Positions 49,917 to 56,232 of a stretch of 64,000 bases of DNA are shown piece after piece. Each line of letters starts with the position of its first letter. Positions within the stretch are counted from its first letter, which is position 1. Under the pieces are notes generated by a model, which was given only the letters and a program-made list of their open reading frames with translations, had not been told where the DNA came from and searched no databases. Where the stretch lies: contig JAFBAL010000061.1 in the NCBI GenBank assembly GCA_019247845.1, forward strand, positions 1 through 64,000, written 5' to 3'. The stretch comes from Alphaproteobacteria bacterium (GTDB lineage: Bacteria; Pseudomonadota; Alphaproteobacteria; Micropepsales; Micropepsaceae). The translations under genes and the position numbers were made by a program.

Positions 49917-50410
49917 AGCGCGCCGCTCCCGTCGCGCGACGGCGCGCCCCCGTCGCGCGGCTGCGCGCCCGAAAAATTCCGCTGCGCCAGCGCACGCTTC
50001 AAGCGCTCGGCCTGCACCGGCGCGAACCGCGCGCTGTCCCAGATCTGGAACTTGCGGCCCATGCCGACGAAGGTCACGCGATCCTTGAGGCCCGCATGTT
50101 CGATGAACTCGTCGGGCAGGCGCACGCGCCCGTTCTCATCGCGCGTCAGAAGCTGCGACATCGACAGGACCGCGAAGACCTTGTCGTCGGTGGCCTGGCT
50201 GAAGAACGGATCTTCCTGCGCCAGGCGCTGATGGAAGTCCTGCAGCACCTCTTCGCCGAACGCTTCCAGCGCAGGCTCCGCGAAGCTCGGACACACATAG
50301 ACGCCCGTCGTGTTCTGCGCCGTCAGCACGTCGCGAAAGGACGCGGGAATGCAGACGCGGCCCTTGGCGTCGAGAGACCCGGTCATCGTGGAGATGAACG
50401 GCACAGACAT
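49913..50410 (-). CDS. mraZ: Transcriptional regulator MraZ
   Basis: MraZ is the first gene of most dcw clusters and represses its own promoter; it is related to AbrB. The 165-residue protein has two SpoVT/AbrB-like half-domains: STMTGSLDAKGRVCIPASFRDVL and MSQLLTRDENGRVRLPDEFIEHA, each with the D/E-GR-(V)-P loop, followed by VTFVGMGRKFQIWD, a family hallmark. The last 25 residues contain a repeated RDG(G/S)APSRDG pattern not usual in MraZ. I start at 50410 (MSVPFIST). Three TGGG repeats at the promoter fit autoregulation. Confidence 0.95.
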   Translation of the reverse strand: MSVPFISTMTGSLDAKGRVCIPASFRDVLTAQNTTGVYVCPSFAEPALEAFGEEVLQDFHQRLAQEDPFFSQATDDKVFAVLSMSQLLTRDENGRVRLPDEFIEHAGLKDRVTFVGMGRKFQIWDSARFAPVQAERLKRALAQRNFSGAQPRDGGAPSRDGSGAL

Positions 50411-50493
50411 CTGGCGGAATCCCCGGCCCTTTAGCGCCCTTAGGCCCGCGGGGCCCGCTGGACCGCCAGGGGCACGCACCCGTTTTCGGGCTA

Positions 50494-50517
50494 TGGGATG
50501 CTATGGGATAATATGGG
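50494..50517. promoter_or_regulatory. Three MraZ-box repeats
   Basis: On the plus strand TGGGA-N5-TGGGA-N5-TGGGC occurs at 50494, 50504 and 50514, one per DNA helical turn. Known MraZ operators are three or four TGGGN repeats separated by five bases. They overlap the -10 and start site of the likely mraZ promoter, as expected for a repressor. The TGGG strand is the one opposite to mraZ. Confidence 0.75.
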
Positions 50518-50538
50518 CTGATCGTGACAGCGCGTCAA
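50510..50538 (-). promoter_or_regulatory. Probable mraZ (dcw) promoter
   Basis: Read on the minus strand, TTGACG (50538-50533) and CATATT (50515-50510) are 17 bp apart. The start site would be near 50503, about 93 bases before the mraZ ATG, leaving a moderate leader. It is the only good -35/-10 pair seen upstream of mraZ. Confidence 0.6.
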
Positions 50539-50683
50539 TCGAAAATGTCGTGTGAAATGAGGAGCTTGCGAACTACATCTTGGAAACCGGAGTCTAGCGC
50601 TTGCGAATCCCGGAACAAATCCGAAACATGGAAAGACTGCGGTAATAGCTGTAAACAATTGCTTAAGCATACCGTGCCCATTT

Positions 50684-50698
50684 GTTCTTCGTATGTTC
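50684..50698. promoter_or_regulatory. LexA-type SOS box
   Basis: GTTC-TTCGTAT-GTTC is a direct repeat with a 7-bp spacer, flanked on the left by TTT. This is the alphaproteobacterial LexA operator (GTTC-N7-GTTC). It ends 11 bases before the GTG of the TrmO-like gene. About one copy of an 8-base motif is expected by chance every 65 kb per strand, so the position just before a gene is the main support. Confidence 0.55.
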
Positions 50699-50709
50699 TT
50701 GGAGGTACC

Positions 50710-51201
50710 GTGGCCGATCCCATTCCCACCCCCGTCACCGCCCCGATTTCGATTCACGCCATCGGGCATGTGCGGTCGTCGCGCGCCGAGGCCATCGACG
50801 ACGCCTGGGACGGCATCGAATCGCGAATCGTGCTGGACCCGGCCGTGCTCGGCCCCGACGCGGCCTTTGGCCTGGACGGGTTCAGTCATGTCGAGGTGGT
50901 GTTCCACTTCGACCGCGCGTCGCCGTCGGACGTCAACACCGGCGCGCGCCATCCGCGCGGACGCACCGACTGGCCGAAGGTCGGGATTCTCGCGCAACGC
51001 GGCAAGGACCGGCCGAACCGCATCGGCGTCACGGTCTGCCGGCTTTTGTCCGTAGACGGATTGTCGCTCGCCGTGCGCGGGCTGGACGCGATCGACGGCA
51101 CGCCGGTGCTCGACATAAAGCCGGTGATGAAAGGCTTTCTGCCGCGCGGCGAGATTGTCGAGCCGGCTTGGGCGGCCGAGCTGATGCGGGATTACTGGTA
51201 G
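50710..51201 (+). CDS. TrmO/TsaA-like SAM-dependent methyltransferase domain protein
   Basis: A 163-residue single-domain protein of the TsaA-like beta-barrel family (UPF0066). It has ISIHAIGHVRSS at the start, GLDGFSHVEVVFHF, RHPRGRTDWPKVGILAQRGKDRPNRIGVTVC and VLDIKPVMKGF, of which FSH...FHF, the HPRGR region and RPNRIG are family signatures. E. coli TrmO methylates t6A37 in tRNA and has an extra C-terminal domain that is missing here; stand-alone forms may act on other substrates. The GTG at 50710 follows GGAGG by four bases. A LexA-type box lies in the leader. Confidence 0.8.
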   Translation: MADPIPTPVTAPISIHAIGHVRSSRAEAIDDAWDGIESRIVLDPAVLGPDAAFGLDGFSHVEVVFHFDRASPSDVNTGARHPRGRTDWPKVGILAQRGKDRPNRIGVTVCRLLSVDGLSLAVRGLDAIDGTPVLDIKPVMKGFLPRGEIVEPAWAAELMRDYW

Positions 51202-51384
51202 GCCCTTGAACGCCAGATCCACCGCCTCGACCACGCGCCGGGCGTGGGCGATCAGCGCGCGGGCCCGCGCCCGCATCGCCCTGGCTCTACGGGTTTGGAA
51301 GCCGTGCTTGAGGGCATTGCGGTTGCCGCGGGGTGCTCCCAGCCGTGGCTGCCAGACCTGGTCGGAACGCAACATCTTGATCAT
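51202..51384 (-). CDS. Small basic protein of unknown function, N-terminal part
   Basis: The frame starting at 51384 encodes a Lys/Arg/Ala-rich peptide whose LGAPRGNRNALKHGF motif recurs in short phage- and plasmid-linked hypothetical proteins and in small alphaproteobacterial ORFs. It follows the acidic-protein gene by 12 bases, so the two look like an operon. The frame stays open as far as 50491, but only by running antisense through the TrmO-like gene, which is most likely chance; the real end, or a frameshift near 51200, cannot be set. I give only the part outside the opposing gene. A +1 shift near 51205 would meet a TAA at once. Confidence 0.4.
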
Positions 51385-51396
51385 TGAATTCCATTC

Positions 51397-51870
51397 TCAC
51401 CCCGCCTCGGTGATCGTCTTGGCGACGGCGTCGATGATCCGGCCCTGGGCCTCGGGGGTCACGCGGTCGGCGATGCGAAGCTTGGCGACCGCGCCGGCGA
51501 TCTCCGCGCCGGTGCCGGCCAGGCGCATGGCCTGGGTCAGATAGGTGTTGCGGCTGTCCACCCAAGAGGTGCTCGCGGCCGAGGGCAGCGCCACTTCCCG
51601 CATCAGGTAGTGGCATTCGGCGATCAGACCGTTCAGCAGGTCTTCGGTCTCGGCGGTGCGGCGGATGGCGGGGACCGCGACCGGGAACGGCGCATTCGCC
51701 GCGGCCTCCGGCAGAGGGGCCACCTCGTCGCGTTCGAGCCCCCGCGGCTCCTCGACCCGCTGGGCGACGCCGTTCACCGCGTCGGCCAGATCCTGGGTGT
51801 CTTCATCCAGGGTGTCTTCATCCAGGGTGTCTTCGGCGTCGTATTCTTCGTCTCTGTCTCTGCGGCTCAT
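51397..51870 (-). CDS. Acidic-headed hypothetical protein
   Basis: I do not recognise this 157-residue soluble protein. Residues 1-45 are very acidic and include DEDTLDEDTLDEDTQD, coded by a 15-bp tandem repeat. The second half is compact and helical with TEDLLNGLIAECHYLMREVALPS and WVDSRNTYLTQAMRLAGTGAEIAGAVAKLR, which looks like a conserved domain. I start at 51870, with GGAG six bases upstream, rather than 51882, where the site would be too close. It is followed by the small basic ORF; an acidic and a basic protein in tandem suggest they may bind each other. Confidence 0.65.
   Translation of the reverse strand: MSRRDRDEEYDAEDTLDEDTLDEDTQDLADAVNGVAQRVEEPRGLERDEVAPLPEAAANAPFPVAVPAIRRTAETEDLLNGLIAECHYLMREVALPSAASTSWVDSRNTYLTQAMRLAGTGAEIAGAVAKLRIADRVTPEAQGRIIDAVAKTITEAG
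51795..51834. repeat. 15-bp tandem repeat inside a coding region
   Basis: GGGTGTCTTCATCCA is present at 51795-51809 and 51810-51824 with a partial copy at 51825-51834. It encodes the repeated DEDTL unit of the acidic protein. The copies are identical, so copy number may vary between strains by slippage. Confidence 0.85.
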
Positions 51871-51968
51871 GGCGTTCTCCATCTCCAAAAGAAACGAAGT
51901 GGGAACACGGAGAGGTCGATTCAAGAGCGATTAACGATCAAAAGTTGCATAGCCCCTATGCATGATCG

Positions 51969-53129
51969 TCAGTCCGTCTCCAGCGATTCGAAATCCTCGT
52001 TGAGCGCGTCGTAGACGTTCTTGGTGCTCATCTCGAAGCGGCAGTTCAAATGGCGCGAGATGCCCGACCCCGGCAGGAAAGCATCGTGCCGCCCCGTCAT
52101 CGCGCGCGAGGCGGCGATGCTGACCCGGTTGTGGCCGCCGTAGTTGGTGAAGAAGACCGCGCGGTTGGGATCGCCCGGTCGCCGCAGCGAGGTCAGCCCG
52201 ATGCGTTCGCTGTTCGATTGGTCGAAGCCGTAGCCCAGGATGAAGAGCTTGCGCGCTTTGGCGACAGCTTTCGAAGCGGCGCCGAGCACGGCTTCATCGC
52301 TCACCTTTTCGGGTCCGTCGACGGTGCGTATGCCGAGGGATGCCTGATGGCAGCGGCCGATCGCCTGCTGCACTTCTGCGGAACTCCTGTCGTTGCTGGA
52401 ATGCAGGAAGGCCGTCGATACCTGCTCCCACGGCGGATCGATGGTGCTGCGAACCTTGCCGTAGACGTGCAAGACGCGATCACCTCGGAGAAATTCGTCG
52501 ATGTCGGCTTTTTGGAAAAGGCTGACGCTGCGAAGGCCGTCGATGAGCCGCTGCTCGAGCGAAGTATCGTAGTTGAAAGTCACGAAGGTGACCTCATTGC
52601 GCAGCAGATCGGCCGATTCTTCGCAGCGCGACGTGAGTTTGTAGAGGACGAAGCGCAGCCAATCGTCTTCGAAAGCCGTGGGGTCCAGGCTGCTGCCCAC
52701 AGGCAGCTGCCCGCGACGGATCATGAGCTGTTGACGTTCGCGGTGATTGGGATTGGCCCTTTCGCGGCCGAGCGCGATCTCGCAATCGAAGATAACCATC
52801 GCGACGACGAGCTTGCCGATCTCGTGCAGATCGGCATTCTGCCTGAGGAAATAATCGATCAACGTGGGATTGGCCTGCTTGAGCCTGCGGCCGAGCATGC
52901 GCGCCTCGTTGGCCACCGCTTGCCATCGCTCGGCGCGCTTCGCGCCTCCGGCTCTTTGCTGCAGGAAGTCAGGCAGGAGATCGTCGTCGGAGATCGCTCT
53001 GAAATCGAAATAGCGCGCCGCGGCGTCCGCCTTCTCCACCACCTTCCTCACCAGCCCCTCCCCCGTCGGATACCCGTAATGCCAGCTCGCGCCGGCGCCG
53101 AGGATGAAGACCGTGGGCGTGTTGAACAT
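51969..53129 (-). CDS. SIR2-like NAD-binding protein, possible defence gene
   Basis: A 386-residue stand-alone SIR2-like protein. VFILGAGASWHYGYPTGEGL (residues 7-26) is the NAD-binding GAGAS start of the SIR2_2 group; VTFVTFNYDTSLEQRL (180-194) supplies the conserved FNYD element; LHVYG at 220-224 is where the catalytic histidine of the family lies (usually HxHG or HG), and LFILGYGFDQSN (295-306) matches the GYS(L/F)xDxN strand. Such domains cleave NAD in several phage-defence systems (ThsA, SIR2-HerA, DSR, SIR2-pAgo). No HerA, Argonaute or TIR gene is adjacent. The C-terminal 80 residues are unassigned. Its ATG is 20 bp from that of a divergent DUF1810 gene. Confidence 0.75.
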   Translation of the reverse strand: MFNTPTVFILGAGASWHYGYPTGEGLVRKVVEKADAAARYFDFRAISDDDLLPDFLQQRAGGAKRAERWQAVANEARMLGRRLKQANPTLIDYFLRQNADLHEIGKLVVAMVIFDCEIALGRERANPNHRERQQLMIRRGQLPVGSSLDPTAFEDDWLRFVLYKLTSRCEESADLLRNEVTFVTFNYDTSLEQRLIDGLRSVSLFQKADIDEFLRGDRVLHVYGKVRSTIDPPWEQVSTAFLHSSNDRSSAEVQQAIGRCHQASLGIRTVDGPEKVSDEAVLGAASKAVAKARKLFILGYGFDQSNSERIGLTSLRRPGDPNRAVFFTNYGGHNRVSIAASRAMTGRHDAFLPGSGISRHLNCRFEMSTKNVYDALNEDFESLETD

Positions 53130-53149
53130 CGCCGATGTATATACCCTGG

Positions 53150-53590
53150 ATGGAAGCCGCCCGCGACGACCCGTTCCACCTCGCCCGCTTCGTCGCGGCG
53201 CAGGCGCCGGTCATCGAGCGCGTGCGCGCCGAGCTGTCGCGCGGCGCCAAGCGGAGCCATTGGATGTGGTTCGTCTTCCCGCAGCTCGCGGGCCTTGGGA
53301 AAAGCCCGACCGCGCGGGCTTATGCGCTCGCGTCGCTCGACGAGGCGAAGGCGTTCTTCGCCCATCCGGTTCTGGGCGCGCGGCTTTGCGAATTGACCGG
53401 GCTGGTCCTGGACGCCGGGCCGGATGCCACGGCGCGCGGCATTTTCGGCGCGCCGGACGACCTCAAATTCCATTCCTGCATGACGTTGTTCGCCCGCGCC
53501 GCGCCGCGCGAGGCGCCGTTCCGCCGCGCGCTGGCGCGATTTTTCGACGGCCGGGAAGACGGCGCGACACTTGCCCTACTCGCGGCCTGA
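53150..53590 (+). CDS. DUF1810 family protein
   Basis: A 146-residue protein of the Rv1873-like family. DPFHLARFVAAQ, HWMWFVFPQLAGLG with KSPTARAYAL, HPVLGARLCELT, and FGAPDDLKFHSCMTLF are the family's conserved blocks. No biochemical role is established. I take the ATG at 53150, which leaves six residues before DPFHL as in relatives; 53135 is an alternative. It is head to head with the SIR2-like gene, and both promoters must overlap the short space or lie in the other gene's 5' end. Sequence is complete and normal in composition. Confidence 0.85.
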   Translation: MEAARDDPFHLARFVAAQAPVIERVRAELSRGAKRSHWMWFVFPQLAGLGKSPTARAYALASLDEAKAFFAHPVLGARLCELTGLVLDAGPDATARGIFGAPDDLKFHSCMTLFARAAPREAPFRRALARFFDGREDGATLALLAA

Positions 53591-53775
53591 CGATGGCGGT
53601 TTTGCGCCGAAACCATGAAGGGAAAAGCCACACATTCCATACTTTAGATAGTCGTCAGACAGGTCGTCATTTTTCGCTCTAAAAGATTCTCGAAACAATC
53701 CAATGGGTTGCCTCTGAAAAAAAATTTATACGGCGACTTGCCAGCATGAAAAAAAAGAAAGAGCATCGTCGCCCG

Positions 53776-53794
53776 AGCAGGCACCCTGCCTGCT
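53776..53794. other. Hairpin in the 232-bp gap before the secreted protein gene
   Basis: The gap 53591-53822 is AT-rich, with runs of A at about 53717-53725 and 53749-53757. AGCAGGCA-CCC-TGCCTGCT is a perfect 8-bp stem about 30 bases before the ATG at 53823, without a T tract. It may be an mRNA leader structure rather than a terminator. No firm promoter could be assigned. Confidence 0.5.
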
Positions 53795-53822
53795 TCTGTT
53801 AAAACCCTAGGGGAGTTCTTCA

Positions 53823-54503
53823 ATGACGAAGATGACGACCATTCTGCTGGGTACTGTGGCGGCTCTGGCGATCGCGGGCACCGCGTCGGCCGGCGTCACG
53901 CTGACCCATCATGGCAAGGCTCCGGGCTTCCATCACGCCCCCGTGAACCGCGCCAACACGGTTCTGTACGATCAGAACAACAACGATGACGGCATCGGCA
54001 TCGTGTCGCAGAACTTCGAGTCCAGCTTCGACCAGTACGACGCGCAGGCGGCGGACGACTTCACCGTCCCCGGCGGCGCCAAGTGGAAGGTCAAGGAAGT
54101 CGACGTGACCGGCGTCTACTTCAACGGCTCGGGCCCGTCGCGCGACGAGAACGTGACGTTCTACACGAACAAGCACGGTCATCCGGGCGACGTCGTCGCC
54201 ACCTACACGGTCGCGGGCGCCGACAGCTTCGGCTCCTACGTGATCGACCTCGGCAAGGGCACGACGCTCAAGGGCGGCAAGAAGGGCAAGACCTACTGGG
54301 TCTCCGTCCAGGCCAACCTGGACTTCTTCGCCGGCGGCGAGTGGGGCTGGGAAAACCGTACCGGCAACAACGGTGCGCCGGCCCAGTGGCAGAACCCGGG
54401 CGGCGGCTTCGGCACGGGCTGCGACACGTGGGGCGACGAGAACGTCTGTATCCCGGACGGTCAGGGCGACCACATGTTCACCCTGCGCGGCAAGGCCTCC
54501 TAA
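53823..54503 (+). CDS. Secreted protein of unknown function
   Basis: A 226-residue protein with a Sec signal peptide (MTKMTTILLGTVAALAIAGTASA, cleavage near residue 23). The mature part starts with His-rich LTHHGKAPGFHHAP, then an acidic NNNDDGIGIVSQNFESSFDQYD stretch and a beta-rich domain with QAADDFTVPGG, VTFYTNKHGHPGDVV, TYWVSVQANLDFF and a cysteine pair (GCDTWGDENVCIP). It resembles extracellular lectin-like or jelly-roll proteins of unknown role; no anchor or catalytic motif was seen. AGGGGAG lies upstream. It is a single-gene unit closed by a strong terminator. Confidence 0.75.
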   Translation: MTKMTTILLGTVAALAIAGTASAGVTLTHHGKAPGFHHAPVNRANTVLYDQNNNDDGIGIVSQNFESSFDQYDAQAADDFTVPGGAKWKVKEVDVTGVYFNGSGPSRDENVTFYTNKHGHPGDVVATYTVAGADSFGSYVIDLGKGTTLKGGKKGKTYWVSVQANLDFFAGGEWGWENRTGNNGAPAQWQNPGGGFGTGCDTWGDENVCIPDGQGDHMFTLRGKAS

Positions 54504-54530
54504 GCCTCTGTCGTCAGACTGGACTAAGGA

Positions 54531-54561
54531 GAGGGCGGCCGCTGGCCGCCCTCTTCGTTTT
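54531..54561 (+). terminator. Rho-independent terminator of the secreted protein gene
   Basis: GAGGGCGGCC-GCT-GGCCGCCCTC forms a perfect 10-bp stem followed by TTCGTTTT. It lies 28 bases after the stop and ends 21 bases before the next ATG. Confidence 0.9.
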
Positions 54562-54582
54562 GGGGTACAGCGCTAGCCTCGC

Positions 54583-56232
54583 ATGAGCCAGCAACCCGAC
54601 ACTCTCACGCTCGCCGCCCGGCGCCTCGCCGCCGAGCGCCCCCTCAAGCACCGCCGCCTGCTCGAGGCCGCGGATCTCGTCGCCGCGAACCGGTTCGGCG
54701 AAGCCGAAAGCGCGCTGTCCGAGCACCTCTCCAAGCGCGGCGACGATGTGGACGCGCTGGCGCTGCTGGCGCGCGCGCTCGTGCGCCAGGGACGCAAGCG
54801 CGAGGCGATCGCCGTGCTCGAGCGCGTGGCGCAGCTGGCCCCCGATTTCGCGGTGGCGCGGTTCAACCTCGCCAACCTGCTCGCCCAGACCAACCGCTTC
54901 GACGCGGCGCTTGCCGAGCTCGACGCGGTCCTTGGCCTCGACCCCGACAACGCGCTGTTCCTGCAGCTCAAGGCTTCCATCCTCGAGACCACCGGCGAGA
55001 GCGCCGCGTCGCTCGCGATCTGCCGCAGGCTGGCGGACGAGAATCCGAACCGCGCCGAATGCTTCGTGTCGCTCGGCCATGCGCTGCGCGCGCTGGGCCG
55101 CAAGGACGAGGCGGTCGCGGCCTATCGCAACGCCATCGCGCTGGTCCCGCAATCCGGGCTCGCCTGGTGGAGCCTGGCCAACATGAAGACGGCGCGCTTC
55201 GGATCCGCCGAGATCGATCTGATGCGCCGCCAGCTGGCGCGCGGCGACCTCGCCGTCGAAGACCGGCTGCACCTGCAATTCGCGCTCGGCAAGGCCTATG
55301 AGGACGCGCGCGAATTCGACAAGAGCTTCGAGCAATACGCCAAGGCCAATGCGACGACGCGGCTGCGCATCGACTACGATCCCGGCACGCTCGGCGCCGG
55401 CGTCGCCGCAAACAAACGCATCTTCACGCGCGAATTCTTCGCCAGCCGCGAAGGCCAGGGCTGCCCCGCGCCCGATCCGATCTTCGTGCTCGGCCGGCCA
55501 CGCTCGGGCTCGACGTTGATCGAGCAGATCCTGTCGAGCCATTCGGCGATCGAAGGCACGGCGGAGCTTCCCTATATCACCGCGATGGCGGCGCGGCTCG
55601 AAGGCCGCGAAGGCTCGTCCTACAGCGCCTCCTATCTCGACGTGCTGGCGCGCCTGTCGGCCGACGAGCTCAAGCGGCTGGGCGAGGAGTTCATGGACGC
55701 GACGCGCGTGCACCGGAAGCAGGGCCGGCCGTTCTTCATCGACAAGAAGCCCGGCAACTTTCCGCATGTCGGCCTGATCCACCTGATCCTGCCCAATGCG
55801 AAGATCGTCGACGCGCGGCGCCATCCGGCGGCGTGCGGCTTGTCGATGTTCAAGCATTACAGCAGCAAGGGGCGGCTCAGGTTGAGCGAGCTCGGCCTGT
55901 TCTATCGCGACTACGTCGCCTTGATGGCGCATTTCGACGCCGTGCTGCCGGGCCGCGTGCACCGCGTGATCTATGAGGAGATGGTCGCCGATCCGGAACG
56001 CGAGGTGCGCCGGCTGCTCGGTCATCTGGGCCTGCCCTTCGAAGAGTCGTGCCTGCGCTTCTACGAGACCGAGCGCACGGTGCTGACGCCGAGCTCGGAG
56101 CAGGTGCGCCGTCCCATCAGCGGCGAGGCGGTCGACTATTGGAAGAACTACGAGCCGCACCTTCAGCCGCTGATCCGAAGCCTGGGCTCCGTCTTCGACG
56201 AATATCCGCGCGTGCCGGCGGAGCTTCGATGA
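54583..56232 (+). CDS. TPR-repeat sulfotransferase, first of a tandem pair
   Basis: A 549-residue protein with three or four TPR repeats (about residues 20-230, e.g. FAVARFNLANLLAQTNRFDAAL and FVSLGHALRALGRKDEAVAAYRNAIAL, cited by end points) and a C-terminal sulfotransferase domain. The PAPS 5'-phosphosulfate loop is VLGRPRSGSTLIEQIL near residue 305 and the 3'-phosphate-binding region is KIVDARRHPAAC with LSMFKHY. TPR-sulfotransferases are usually annotated as sulfotransferase family proteins; the accepted sugar or protein is unknown. No signal peptide is visible. It overlaps the second copy by four bases. Confidence 0.85.
   Translation: MSQQPDTLTLAARRLAAERPLKHRRLLEAADLVAANRFGEAESALSEHLSKRGDDVDALALLARALVRQGRKREAIAVLERVAQLAPDFAVARFNLANLLAQTNRFDAALAELDAVLGLDPDNALFLQLKASILETTGESAASLAICRRLADENPNRAECFVSLGHALRALGRKDEAVAAYRNAIALVPQSGLAWWSLANMKTARFGSAEIDLMRRQLARGDLAVEDRLHLQFALGKAYEDAREFDKSFEQYAKANATTRLRIDYDPGTLGAGVAANKRIFTREFFASREGQGCPAPDPIFVLGRPRSGSTLIEQILSSHSAIEGTAELPYITAMAARLEGREGSSYSASYLDVLARLSADELKRLGEEFMDATRVHRKQGRPFFIDKKPGNFPHVGLIHLILPNAKIVDARRHPAACGLSMFKHYSSKGRLRLSELGLFYRDYVALMAHFDAVLPGRVHRVIYEEMVADPEREVRRLLGHLGLPFEESCLRFYETERTVLTPSSEQVRRPISGEAVDYWKNYEPHLQPLIRSLGSVFDEYPRVPAELR

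Noticed and set aside
50491..51384. A 297-codon minus-strand frame starting with LGAPRGNRNALKHG
   Set aside because: Only the first 60 codons lie outside the TrmO-like gene; the rest is its antisense, so the long version is not supported.
53776..53794. Terminator for the DUF1810 gene
   Set aside because: The stem lies about 185 bases after the stop, lacks a T tract and is only 30 bases before the next start codon.
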